From NCBI RefSeq assembly GCF_047675955.1, contig NC_132923.1:86029637-86093636 (forward strand): a stretch of 64,000 bases of DNA, given 5' to 3'. The notes below the pieces were generated by a model that searched no databases, had not been told where the DNA came from, and was given only the letters and a program-made list of their open reading frames with translations. Both the position numbers and the translations under genes were made by a program. Shown piece by piece: positions 23,364 through 34,633 of this stretch (the first letter of the stretch is position 1; each line of letters begins with the position of its first letter). Source of the stretch: Chlorocebus sabaeus. Its lineage: Eukaryota > Chordata > Mammalia > Primates > Cercopithecidae.

Positions 23364-24597
23364 TTGTGATTACTCTGTTGATAGCTTCTTTTGCTGTGCA
23401 GAAGCTCTTTGGTTTGATTAGGTCTCATTTGTCAATTTTTGTTTTTGTTCCAATTGCTTTTGGCATCTTTGTTATGAAATTTTTGCCAGGGCCTGTGTCC
23501 AGATTGGTATCTTCTAGGTTGTCTTCTAGAGTTTTTATAGTTTTAGGTTTTGAGTGTTTAATCCATCTTGAGTTGATTTTTGTATATGCTGTATGGAAGG
23601 GGTCCAGTTTCAGTCTTCTGCATATGACTAACCAGCTACCCCAACACCATTTATTGAATAGGGAGCCTTTCCCCATTTGTTTGTTTTTGTCAACTTTGTC
23701 GAAGATCAGATGGTTGTAGATATGTGGCATTATTTCTGGGCTCTCCATTCCATGAGTCTGTGTGTTTGTTTTTATACCAGTAACGTGCTGTTATGGTTAC
23801 TGCAGCCTTGTAGTATTGTTATGAAGTTGGGTAATGTGATGCCTCCAGCTTTCTGCTTAGGTTCTTTTTGCTTAGAATTATCTTGGCTATTCAGGCTCCT
23901 TTTTGGTTGCATATACATTTGAAAATAGTCTTTTCTAATTGTGTGAAGAATGTCCTTGGTAGAAATAGCATTGAATCTGTAAATTGCCTTGGGCAGTATG
24001 GCCATTTTCACAATATTCATGCTTCCTATTGATGTGCATGAAATGTTTTTTCATTTCTTTGTATCATATCTGATATCTTCGTTCAGTCTTTTGTAATTCT
24101 CCTTGTAGAGATCTTTCACCTCCCTAGTTAACTGTGTTCCTAGGTATTGCATTTCCTTGTGGCTACTGTAAGTGAGATTGTGTTCTTGAATTGACTCTCA
24201 GCTTGGACATTGTAGGTATATAGAAATGGTACTGATTTTTGTACATTGATTTTGTATCCTGAAATATTGCTGGAGTTGTTTATCAGAGCTAGTAGCTTTT
24301 GGACAGATACTGTGGGGTTTCCTAGGTATACTATCATATCATCTGCAAACAGAGATAGTTTGACTTCCTCTCTTCCTATTTGGATGCCTTTTTTTCTTTC
24401 TCTTGCCTGATTGCCCTGGCTAGGACTTCCAGTGCTATGCATGTTGAATAGAGTGGTGAGAGAGGGCATCCTTTTCTTGTTCTGGTTTCAAGGGGAATGC
24501 TTCTAACTTTTGCTCATTCAGTATGATGTTGGCTGTGGGTTTTTCATAGATGGCTCTTAATATTTTGAAGTATGTTTCTTCAATGCCTAGTTTGTTG

Positions 24598-24602
<5 letters not shown>

Positions 24603-24633
<31 letters not shown>

Positions 24634-24912
24634 ACAGAGTCTCACTTTGTTGCTCAGGCTGGAGTGCAGTGGAGTGATCTCGGCTCACTGCAGCCTCTGC
24701 CTCCTGGGTTCAAATGATTCCCTTGCCTTAGCCTCCCAAGTAGCTGGGACTACAGGCATGGGCCCACCATGTCCAGCTAATTTTTGTATTTTTCATAGAG
24801 ATGGGGTTTCACCATATTGGCCAGGCTGGTCTCAAACTCCTGACCCCAAGTGATCTGCCCACCTCGGCTTCCCCAAGTGCTGGGATTATAGGTGTGAGCC
24901 ACCACACCTGGT
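24603..24912 (-). repeat. Alu, antisense, with long poly-T
   Basis: A T-run of about 28 leads into an Alu dimer that ends accacacctggtc. It interrupts the L1 ORF2. Confidence 0.93.
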
Positions 24913-27875
24913 CTGTTGAGAGTTTTTAACATGAAGGATATTGAATTTTATTGAAAGCCTGATGATCATTTGGTTTTTGCTTATAGTTCTGTTTATGTGG
25001 TAAATCACATTAATTGATTTGTATATATTAAACCAACCTTGCATCCCAGGGATAAAGCCCACTTGATCATGAAGGATTAGCTTTTGGATGTGTGGCTGGA
25101 TTTGGTTTGCTAGGATTTTGTTACGGATTTTTGCATCCATGTTCATCAGTGATACTGGCCTGATGCTTTCATTTTTTGTTGTGTCTCTGCCAGGTTTTGG
25201 TGTCAGGATGATGCTGGCCTCATAAAGTGAGTTAAGGAAGAGTCTCTCTTCCTCAGGTATTTGGAATAGTTTTAGTAGGAATGATACCAGTTCCTCTCTA
25301 TGCTCTGGTAGAATTCAGCTGTGAGCTTATCTGGTCCTGGGCATCATCTGGTTGGTAGGCTTTTTATTATTCATTCAATTTCACTTTACTGTTGATCTGT
25401 TCAGGGATTAAATTTCTTCCTGGTCCAATCTTGGGAGGTTGTATGTTTCCAGGAATTTATTCATTTCTTCTATGTTTTCTAGTTTGTGCATAGAGGTGTT
25501 CATAGTAGTCTCTGAGAGTCTCTGAGGGTTTTTGTATTTCTGTGGGTTTGATAGTAATGTCCCATTTGTCAATTTTGATGGTGTTTATTTGGAGCTCTCT
25601 GTCTTTCTCTCTCTCCTGTTTTTTTTAAGTATGCTCAGTAGTCTATCAGTCATATTCTTTCAAGGAACTAATTCCTGGACTCAGTCTTTTGTATATTTTT
25701 TTATGTCTCAGTTTCCTTCAGTTCAGCTTTGATTTTGGTTATTTCTTGTCTTCCAGCTTTGTAATTGGTTTCCTCTTGTTTCTCTTGTTCCTGTAGGTGT
25801 GATATGTGATGTTAGATTGTTAATTTGAGGTCTTTCTAACTTTTTGCTGTGGATATTTAATGCTGTAAACTTTTCTCTTAACACTGCAAACTTTTCTCTT
25901 AACACTGCTTAAGCCGTGTCCCAGAGTTTCTGTTACATTGTGTCTTTGATCTCATTAGTTTGGAAGAATTGCTTTAATTCTGCCTTTATTTTATTATTTA
26001 CCCCATAGTCATTCAGGATAGGTTGTTTAATTTCCATTAAATTATATGCTTTTGAGTGACTTTCTTACTATCAATTTCTATTTTTATTACACTGTGGTTC
26101 AGTAGTGTGATTGCTGTTGTTTTGATTTTTTTTTTTTAATTTGCTAAGGATTGTTTTATGGCCAATTATGTGATGGAATTTAGAGTATGTGCCATGTACA
26201 GATGAGAAGAATATATAGTTTGTTGTTGTTGGGTGTAGAGTTCTGTAGATGTCTATCAGGTTCATTTGGTCTAATGTCAAGTTCAGATCTTGACTATCTT
26301 TGTTAGTGATCTAATTCTATCAGTGGGGTGTTGAAGTCTTCTACTATTATTGTGTGGTTATCTTAAGTCTCTTTGTAGATCTCTAAGAACTTGCTATATG
26401 AATCTGGGTGCTTTTATGTTTGGTGAATATATATTTAAGATAGTTAGGTCTTCTTGTTGAATATAATGCCTTTCTTTACCTTTTAAAAATCTTTTTGGTT
26501 TAAAGTGTGTTTTGTCTGAAGTTAGAATAGCAACCCCTGCTTTGTTCTGTTTTCTGTTGACTTGGTAGATTTTTCTCTGTCCCTTTACTTTTAGCCTATG
26601 GGTGTCATTGCACATGTGATGGTTCTCTTTTTGGCAGCATACAGTTGGGTCTTGCTTCTGTATCCAACTTGCTACTCTGTGCCTTTTAATTGGGGCTTTT
26701 AGCCCATTTACATTCAAAGTTTATATTGATAGGTGTGGATTTGATCCAGTCATTGGGTTGTTACCTGGTTATTATGCAGGCTTGATTGTGCAATTGTTTT
26801 GTAGTGCTAATGGTCTATGTATTTAAGTGAGTTTTTGTGGTGTCTAGTAATGGTCTTTCCTTTCCATATTTAGCACACCCTTAAGGAGTGTCTATAAGGC
26901 AGGCGTCGTGGTGACAAATTCCTAGTATTTGCTCCTCTGAAAAGGATCTTATGTCTCCTTCATTTATGAAGCTTAATCTCGCAGGATATGAAGCTCTTGA
27001 TTGGAATTTCTTTTCCTTGAGAATGCTGAATATAAACCCCCAATCTCTTCTGGTTTGTAGGTTGTCTGCCAAAAGGTACACTGTTAGTTTGATGGGGTTC
27101 CCTTTGTACGTTACCTGTCCCTTTTCTCCAACTGTCTTTAACATTTTGTCTTTTATATTGACCTTTAAGAATCTGATTACTGTGTGTCTTGGGCATAGTT
27201 GTCTTATATAGTATCTCAGAGGCATTCTCTGCATTTCTTAAATTTGAATGTTGGCATGTCTAGTGAGGTTGGGGAAATTTTCACAAATGATATCCTAAAA
27301 TATGTTTTCTACGTTGCTTGCTTTCTCACCCTCTTTTTCAGGGACACCAATGAGATGTAGATGTGGTCTCTTAATGTAATGCCAAATTTTTTAGAGGTTT
27401 CTTTGTTCTTTTTTGAGTCTTTTTAATTTTAGTCTGAGTTGTTTTGGGGAACCAGTGTTTGAGCTTTGGATTTCTTTTCTCCAGTTGGCTAATTCTGATG
27501 TTAATACTTGGATTGTGTTCTGAAATTCTTCAAGTGAGTTTCTCAGCTCTATCAGATCACTTTGGTTCTTTCTTACAATGGCCATTTCATTTTTCATCTC
27601 CCAAATCATTTTATTATGTTCCTTAGAATCATTTATTGGCTTTCAACTTTCTCCTGAATCTTGATGGTCTTCATTCTTATCCATATTCTGAATTCTGTTT
27701 CTGTCGTTTTAGTCATTTCAGCCTGGTTAAGACCTATTGCTGGGGAACTAGTGTGGTTGGTTGGAGGTGAGAAGACACTGTGGCTTTTTAAATTGGCAGA
27801 GTTCTTACACTGGTTCTTTCTCATCTGTATGAGCTGAGCATTCAGTCTTTGAAGTTGCTGTCTTTTGGATGTGTG

Positions 27876-27877
<2 letters not shown>

Positions 27878-27908
<31 letters not shown>
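27878..27908. repeat. Poly-T run within the L1 5' region
   Basis: About 31 consecutive T in the plus strand (poly-A of the L1 sense strand) near the start of ORF1. Confidence 0.9.
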
Positions 27909-27911
<3 letters not shown>

Positions 27912-28259
27912 TGCTTGTTTGTTTTTATCTTCTTTGATGCCCTTGAGGGTTTGATTGTGGTATAAGGTGAGTTTAGTCAACTGACTTTGTTTCCCTTCCT
28001 TTGGAGTTGTTGGGGGCCAAGCATGAATCCCTGTGCATGATAACCCCGTGCAGGATCCCCGGCTTCCTACCCCTTTGGTTCAGCATCTATGTCCTTCCTT
28101 CATCCACTCTGAATGCCTTACCTCCAAAGATCTGCTTAGAATTCCCCAGTCTTCCTGATGTCTCAGTTTCTTGGTGGCAGCAGATGTTTGTCCTGGCTGC
28201 AGCTAGTTGGCCATCTTCAGCACTTCCCCAGAGTAGGTTTAAACGTCTTCTTGGATGAG

Positions 28260-28582
28260 TCCTTTCCAGCTGTAAAAGTCTGAATTGCCTCTTCCAGTAC
28301 AGAATCTTAATTTGATTTTGCTCAAAGCAGTAACTTTCATAGTTATAACAATAAGTATTCTAGGGGGTAATGGCTTATAATGTTTAAAAGAAAAAAATGA
28401 ATGGAGGCAGTAAATGATTTCTAACATTATAAAACATGATAATAGAACAAAGAGAGAAGAAATTTGCTTTTGATAATTGTGCTTGAGAAAAATTCAAATG
28501 ATGTAATATTATTGCACGTTTTGTTGCTTCTGGCTAACAGGTCAGGGTTTTTTTTGTATCTACTCTGAGATGGGCTAGGTCT
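28260..28582. other. Intronic DNA with no recognised feature
   Basis: AT-rich; no repeat landmark is recognised. Confidence 0.5.
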
Positions 28583-28879
28583 AATTTTTTTTTTTGAGAC
28601 AGAGTTTTGTTCTTGTTGCCCAGGCTGGAGTGCAATGGCGCGATCTCAGCTCACTGCACCCTGTGCCTCCTGGGTTCAAGTGATTCTCCTGTCCCAGCCT
28701 CCCGAGTAGCTGGGATTACAGGTACCCACCACCACGCCCAGCTAATTTTTTGTATTTTTAGTAGAGACAAGGTTTCACCATGTTGGCCAGACTGGTCTCG
28801 AACTCCTGACCTCAGATTATCCACCCTCCTCAGCCTTCCAAAGTGCTGGGATTACAGGTGTGAGCCACTGTGCCTGGCC
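28583..28879 (-). repeat. Alu, antisense
   Basis: Full dimer from ttttttgagacagagttttg to ccactgtgcctggccc. Confidence 0.94.
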
Positions 28880-28897
28880 CTGTTTTTTTAATGTTGA

Positions 28898-28978
28898 TAT
28901 TTTAAATTTTACAAAGTGGTAACAGGCAGTATTTTAAATTTTACAAAGTGGTAAAAAACTACTATTTAGTAGTTTTTT
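28898..28978. repeat. 25-bp direct repeat followed by a 12-bp-arm hairpin
   Basis: A 25-bp unit starting tattttaaatttta is at 28898-28922 and 28930-28954, with a 7-bp spacer. A perfect hairpin, arms aaaaaactacta and tagtagtttttt, spans 28953-28978. Confidence 0.92.
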
Positions 28979-29166
28979 CTTTTTTAAATAATGTGGAATT
29001 TGAGATCCAGAGGTCCATAGAGGGCCTGTAATTTGGCTCAGTAATAGTCATTTAGTCATGTAATAGGGATTATGCTTTTCATCTTAGTGATTGTAAGATT
29101 GCAGTAATGTGCTACATTCTGATTGGAAATAGTTAGTAGAGCTACAGTATCCACCTTTCACTACAT

Positions 29167-29468
29167 TTTTTTTTTTTTTTTTTTTTGAGACGGAGTCTCG
29201 CTCTGTCGCCCAGACTGGAGTGCAGTGGCTGAATCTCGGCTCACTGTAAGCTCCGCCTCCCGGGTTCACGCCATTCTCCTGCCTCAGCCTCCTGAGCAGC
29301 TGGGACTACAGGCACCTGCCACCTTGCCCGGCTAGTTTTTTGTAATTTTTAGTAGAGACAGGGTTTCACGGTGTTAGCCAGGATGGTCTCAATCTCCCGA
29401 CCTCATGATCCGCCCGTCTCGGCCTCCCAAAGTGCTGGGATTACAGGCTTGAGCCACCGCGCCTGGCC
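29167..29468 (-). repeat. AluYR-like, antisense
   Basis: It has gcccggctagttttttgta, gatccgcccgtctcggcct and ggcttgagccaccgcgcc. The short flank cactac repeats on both sides as target duplication. Confidence 0.9.
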
Positions 29469-29469
29469 C

Positions 29470-31330
29470 ACTACCCATTTTTTTCTCTGAATGGAAATAA
29501 TTTGACTGTATTAATAGCCACTTGTTTATAGGAGCAGAGTCCCATATCCCCCATGTTTTGTTGCCATCTAGAAATTATGAAGGTTTAATACAATAAATTT
29601 AAGTAATAAATTCCTTCCAAATGACCTTGAAAAAAGGTAGTAAATTCTGTAGATAACGTATTTGTTAAAATTTGAGACTCTGAAGAAAAATAAAAACAAC
29701 TATTCCAAATGATCTATTTTTCAGGCATTTAAATGGCAGATAGAGTGCGTGTGAAGTGTTTTCAGTTTATTGAAGTGAGCCAACTAAACTGAATGACCTT
29801 TTGCTAATTATTTCTCTCCTGGGAAGGCAAATATCCACTTAGAATTATTGCTTACTTAGGTTTGAGGTAGACCTTTTTCTTTTTGTAGCCTTCTTGTCAC
29901 TGTGCACTGGAAAATTCTAGAGAAAGGTTGCTGTTAAAAACATAAAGCAGAGAATTGTACTCAGCAACATTTGCAATATCCATATTAATCTATAAGATAA
30001 ATTGTTAGATGAAATGATTTATGGTAATAACTTGGTTTGTGTTAACATAGAGCCACATGAATGTGAACCACCCTAGTTTCCAGTGTAAAGATAGACATTT
30101 TCATGTAAAATTGAATTAATGTGCCCAAAATATGGGGGAATAAGCTCTTGTAAATTACATCTCTGACAGGTTAGTTTATCCGAAACTCTTTAAATCTGAG
30201 AAAACATTGAAATTTTTCTTGGCAGTAATTAACCGTAGAAAATTAACAGAATTTTTACTTTTGCCCTTGAAGGAATAACTGATATAGTACCTCTCTTCCT
30301 GCTGTACGCACCTGGAAGACTGGACAAAATATGTGAAACAACTGCTTGTAGGCATTGGGCATTAGGCAGCATAGGCCTATGATTCATGAGAAATTGGAAA
30401 CAAGCAAGGTGAAAATTTCTGTACAACAGTTCATGAAAAAGGGAATGTAAGCAGAGCCCAACAGTCTTGCAGAGTTAAAGAGCTAGGAGATCCCCTGAGA
30501 CTGAGATTGGAATGTAGAGGGCTCAGTACTAGGAGAAAGATTGCTACGTAGAGAGACATGCAGGTATCTGAATGATGCTTTCTACAAATCTTTGGCTGAA
30601 TAGTAATCTGTACACTATTGAGTACGCTGAACAATTCCTCAACCTTATAGGATAGGACTGGAATACTAGTGAATTCCTTCCCACCAGAGAAAAAAGAGTT
30701 TGTTGCACACATGGTACAGTTAGTTCTGAGACCCCAGAATAAATATTTTCCATAATAGTAATTAAAACTGAGTAACTTAAAAATATTTCTTAATTAATAA
30801 CAGTAATGAACTCATTACATATTAACATAAATAATGCTCTTAATGAAAAATAATTTTTCAAAACAAAAAAAGTAATGAGAAAGTGATATTGTCTTAGGTA
30901 CATTGCAAACTCTTCAACATCTGTTCATATAAAAACTGAGTTCTTATATCTCCTTCTCCATTTATTCTGTTGCAGTATGTTACTTCTGTTGAAGTATATA
31001 AAGAAAATGCCACCAAACAGCTATATAGTAAGGGAGGGATATTTTATTAGCCGGATAATTATGGACATTCTTAATTGGTAGTACACTGAAACTTAGCAAA
31101 TGGTGGTTTCTTAAAGGTTTATTGCAATGTAAAACCAGAAACCACTTCAATGAAATTTTATATTATAAAATTTATAATTTTATATTATGTATATTATATA
31201 AATTATAAATTTATAATGTTCTGTTATATTAAAATCCATTGGTCATTTGGGAAATATTGGTTCACTTTGCTATAATATTAACAAAATGTTGATACATTGC
31301 ATTATGTAATATCAATAATTTACTCTGATG
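29470..31330. other. About 1.9 kb without recognised repeats
   Basis: The longest repeat-poor tract of the 35-kb intron. I see no exon with both splice signals. An AT-only patch at 31150-31216 is full of ttataa/aaattt inverted motifs. Confidence 0.5.
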
Positions 31331-31772
31331 GATTTAACAGTTTAACTGTTGAAAAGGTCAATGAATATGAAGACATAGCAATAAAAACAATGCAAACTGA
31401 AGCACACACAGCAAAAATACTGGGAGCTAGGGTCTGGAGAGGGAAGGATGTTGTCTGAACGACTTCTAGGCAAATATAAAATGGTTCAATGTATGTCTGA
31501 TTAGAGCCCCAAAAATAGAAGAGAGAGTAGAAACGGGGAAATTTTAATGAAAGAATAACCCAATGCTAGCCAAATTTGGTGAGAACTATAAACTCACAAA
31601 TCTAAGAAGTTTCATAACAACAAGCAGGAGTAACTCAAAGGAAACAGCATCAAGGCATATTATAATCAAATTGTTAAAAATCAATAGTAGAAAAGTCTTA
31701 AAAGCAGCCAGAGCCAGAGAAACAAAGATACATTTTATATTTTATTTTGTTTTATTTTATATTTTATTTATT

Positions 31773-32064
31773 TAGTTTTCGAGACGGAGTCTCACTCTGT
31801 CACCCAGGTTGGAGTGCAGTGGCGTGGTCTCGACTCACTGCAACCTCTACATCCTGAGTTCAAGCAATTCTCCTGCCTCAGCCACCTGAGTAGCTGGGAC
31901 TACAGACGCATGCCACCATGCCCAGCTAATTTTTTTGTATTTTTAGTAGAGACAGGGTTTCAGTATGTTGGCTAGGCTGGTCTTGAATTTCTGACCTCAA
32001 GTGATCACCCGCCTCGGTCTCCCAAAGTGCTGGGATTACAGGTATGAGCCAACACGCCTGGCCT
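31773..32064 (-). repeat. Alu, antisense
   Basis: Dimer from gttttcgagacggagtctca to ccaacacgcctggcc. The flanks tacattttatatttta and tacattctatatttta are the target duplication. Confidence 0.93.
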
Positions 32065-32105
32065 ACATTCTATATTTTAAAAGAGAGATTTAAAAATAAT
32101 AGGGG

Positions 32106-32388
32106 GCCAGGCGCGGTGGCTCAAGCCTGTAATCGCAGCACTTTGGGAGGCCGAGACGGGTGGATCACGAGGTCAGGAGATCGAGACCATCCTGGCTAAC
32201 ACAGTGAAACCCCGTCTCTACTAAAAAATACAAAAAAAACTAGCCGGGCGAGGTGCTGGGCGCCTGTAGTCCCAGCTACTCTGGAGGTTGAGGCAGGAGA
32301 ATGGCGAAAACCCGGGAGGCGGAGCTTGCAGTGAGCTGAGATCAGGCCACTGCGCTCCAGCCTGAGTGACAGAGAGAGACTCCGTCTC

Positions 32389-32415
<27 letters not shown>
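32106..32415 (+). repeat. AluYR-like, sense
   Basis: It has ggcgcggtggctcaagcctg, gagacgggtggatcacgagg and aaactagccgggcgaggtg, the Old World monkey set. Confidence 0.93.
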
Positions 32416-32420
<5 letters not shown>

Positions 32421-32433
32421 TAATAATAAATAC

Positions 32434-32688
32434 ACAGCACTTTGGGAGGCCGAGGCTGGTGGATCACAAGGTCAGGAGGTCGAGACCATCCTGGCTAACA
32501 GGGTGAAACCCCGTCTCTGCTGAAAATACAAAAAATTAGCCGGAAGTGGTGGCGGGCACATGTAGTCCCAGCTACCCAGGAGACTGAGGCAGGAGAATGG
32601 CGTGACCCCAGGAGGCAGAGCTTGCAGTGAGCTGAGATCACGCCACTGCATTCTAGCCTGAGCAACAGAACGAGACTCCGTCTCTAAA

Positions 32689-32695
<7 letters not shown>
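32434..32695 (+). repeat. 5'-truncated AluY, sense
   Basis: It begins mid-arm at cagcactttgggaggccgag and lacks the first ~35 bases. It ends in the TAA repeat. Confidence 0.9.

Positions 32696-32740
<45 letters not shown>
32690..32740. repeat. (TAA)n microsatellite
   Basis: About fourteen TAA/AAT units grown from the Alu tail; a shorter relative lies at 32413-32430. Confidence 0.95.
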
Positions 32741-33231
32741 CAGACTTCTTATCAGAAGCAGTGCACACCAGGAGACAATGCAGTAATATTTTGTAAGTGT
32801 TGAAGAAATAAAATGTTCACCTAGAATGCTATATTGAACAAAATAATCTTTAAGAAATGAAGACTAAAGATATTTTTCAGATGAACAAAAGCTATAAGAG
32901 ATGTTAAAGTAAGTACCCAGGCAGGCTGAAAGCAAACAATAACAGATGGAAGATTAGGTTAATACAGAGAAATGAAGAGCACTAGAAACTGTAAATACTT
33001 GGATACACATTTTTTAAAAACCTTTTCTGTATTTTTAAATTTATTTAAATGAGAATTGACATTTAAAAGTAGAAATTATAGCAATGTATTATAGCATTTG
33101 TAAAATGTGTACAAGTACAGGTATGACAACAATAACATGAAGAATAGGAAAGGGGACTAGAAGTATACTGTCGTAAAACAGAGGCCTGTCTAATTTGAAG
33201 GTAGTCTTTGTTGAGTTAAAAATATATGTTG

Positions 33232-33367
33232 TGCTGGACGTGGTGTCTTATGCCTTTAATCCCAGCATTTTGTGAGGCCAAGGCAGGTGGATCACTTGAG
33301 GTCAGGAGTTTGAGACCATCCTCGCCAACATGGTGAAACCCTGTCTCTACTAAAAATACAAAAATTA
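33232..33367 (+). repeat. Alu left monomer, sense
   Basis: Head and left arm up to the middle linker (tactaaaaatacaaaaatta), directly followed by a second complete Alu. Confidence 0.88.
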
Positions 33368-33650
33368 GGCCAGGTATGTTAGCTCACTCTAATCCCAGCA
33401 CTTTGGGAGGCCAAGGTGAGTAGATCACTTGAGGTCAGGAGTTTGAGACCAGCCTGGCCAACATAGCAAAACCCCGTCTCTACTAAAAATACAAAAATTA
33501 GCTGGTAGCATGTGCTTGTAATTTCAGCTACTCGGGAAGCTGAGGCACGAGAATCAGTTGAACGTCTGAGGCGGAGGTTGCATTGAGCTGAGCTTATGCC
33601 ACTGCACTCCAGCCTGGGCGACAGAGTGAGACTACATTTAAAAAAAAATA
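33368..33650 (+). repeat. Alu, sense, inserted into or fused after the previous arm
   Basis: Full dimer starting ggccaggtatgttagctcac and ending in an A-rich tail. Together with the previous arm it makes a three-arm array. Confidence 0.9.
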
Positions 33651-34633
33651 TATGTTGTAAACTTTAGAACAATCACCGAAACCGTGAATATAGATAATAG
33701 TCATTAAGCTTCATGTTGAGATGAAATAGAGTACTTAAAAAATACTCAAAAATCCCAAATGAAGACAAGAAGATGATAAATGAAATAAACAGATAAGACC
33801 AATAGAAAAGAAAGATGACCACATAAATAATTATAATATATATAAATGATCTCATGTTCTAATTAAAAGGTAGAGAGTGTTACACTGAATAAAAAAGGGA
33901 AACCCATTTGTATGATATATACGGGAAACCTGCTTTATAAAGTATAGAAATTGAATAAAAACTAAAAATGAAAAGAACTGGAAAATATATATGAAAATTG
34001 TAATCATAACCTGAAGGATCTATGTTAATATGGAATAAGCTAGACTCTGGACAAAGAATATTATGAAGGACAAATGGGGACGTTTCATAATGATGAAACT
34101 GTTGATTCATCAAGAAGACATAAATATCCTAACTGTGTACATATCTAATAACAGAGTTTGAAATATTTAAAAGCAAAAACTGGTAGTACTGAAGTAAGAA
34201 ATGGACAAATCCAAACTGACAGAAGTGAAGTAAGAAATGGACAAATTCACAATTGGAGATTATAGCACTCCTGTCTCATAGTAATGTTCAGAATAACAGA
34301 CAAAAAATCTGAACAGCATAGAAACCAATTTGACTTACTTAAAACATATATAATACTCCTCATTATAACAGCAAAAGACATATTCTTTTCTTGGGCAATT
34401 GATCATTCATTAAGGTAGAACATATGCTCAGTCACAAAACAAATTTAAAAATTTTTAAATTATATTGACGAGTGTTCTGACAACAATGGAATTAAGTTAG
34501 AATTCACAAGAATTTGGAATATCCCTATATATTTGGAAATTAAACAACATATTCCTAAATAAACCATAAGTCAAAGAAGAAATCACAGGGGAAAGTAGAA
34601 AATATTTTGAACTGAATTGTGATGAAAACATGA

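Larger units (their letters stand above)
21790..28230 (-). mobile_element. Nearly complete primate L1 (L1PB/old L1PA), antisense
   Basis: The 3' UTR is at 21790-22474 and 23069-23300 (caggtttgttacataggtaa). ORF2 follows on the minus strand at about 23300-26735. Visible pieces include an RT fragment with LILHDQVGFIPGMQGWFNIY at 24886-25146 and an endonuclease N-terminus starting MNVNGLKAPIKRHRVASW at 26394-26717. ORF1 lies at about 26880-27700, with a basic C-terminal part and a coiled-coil stretch near 27391-27609. The 5' end carries gaagatggccaactag near 28210, close to the start of old primate L1 5' UTRs. Stops and frameshifts break both ORFs, so it is inactive. It is split by Alus at 22766 and 24603. 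Confidence 0.9.

Noticed and set aside
23425..27234. Several minus-strand frames of 60-117 codons
   Set aside because: They are broken pieces of L1 ORF1 and ORF2 and are reported under the L1, not as genes.
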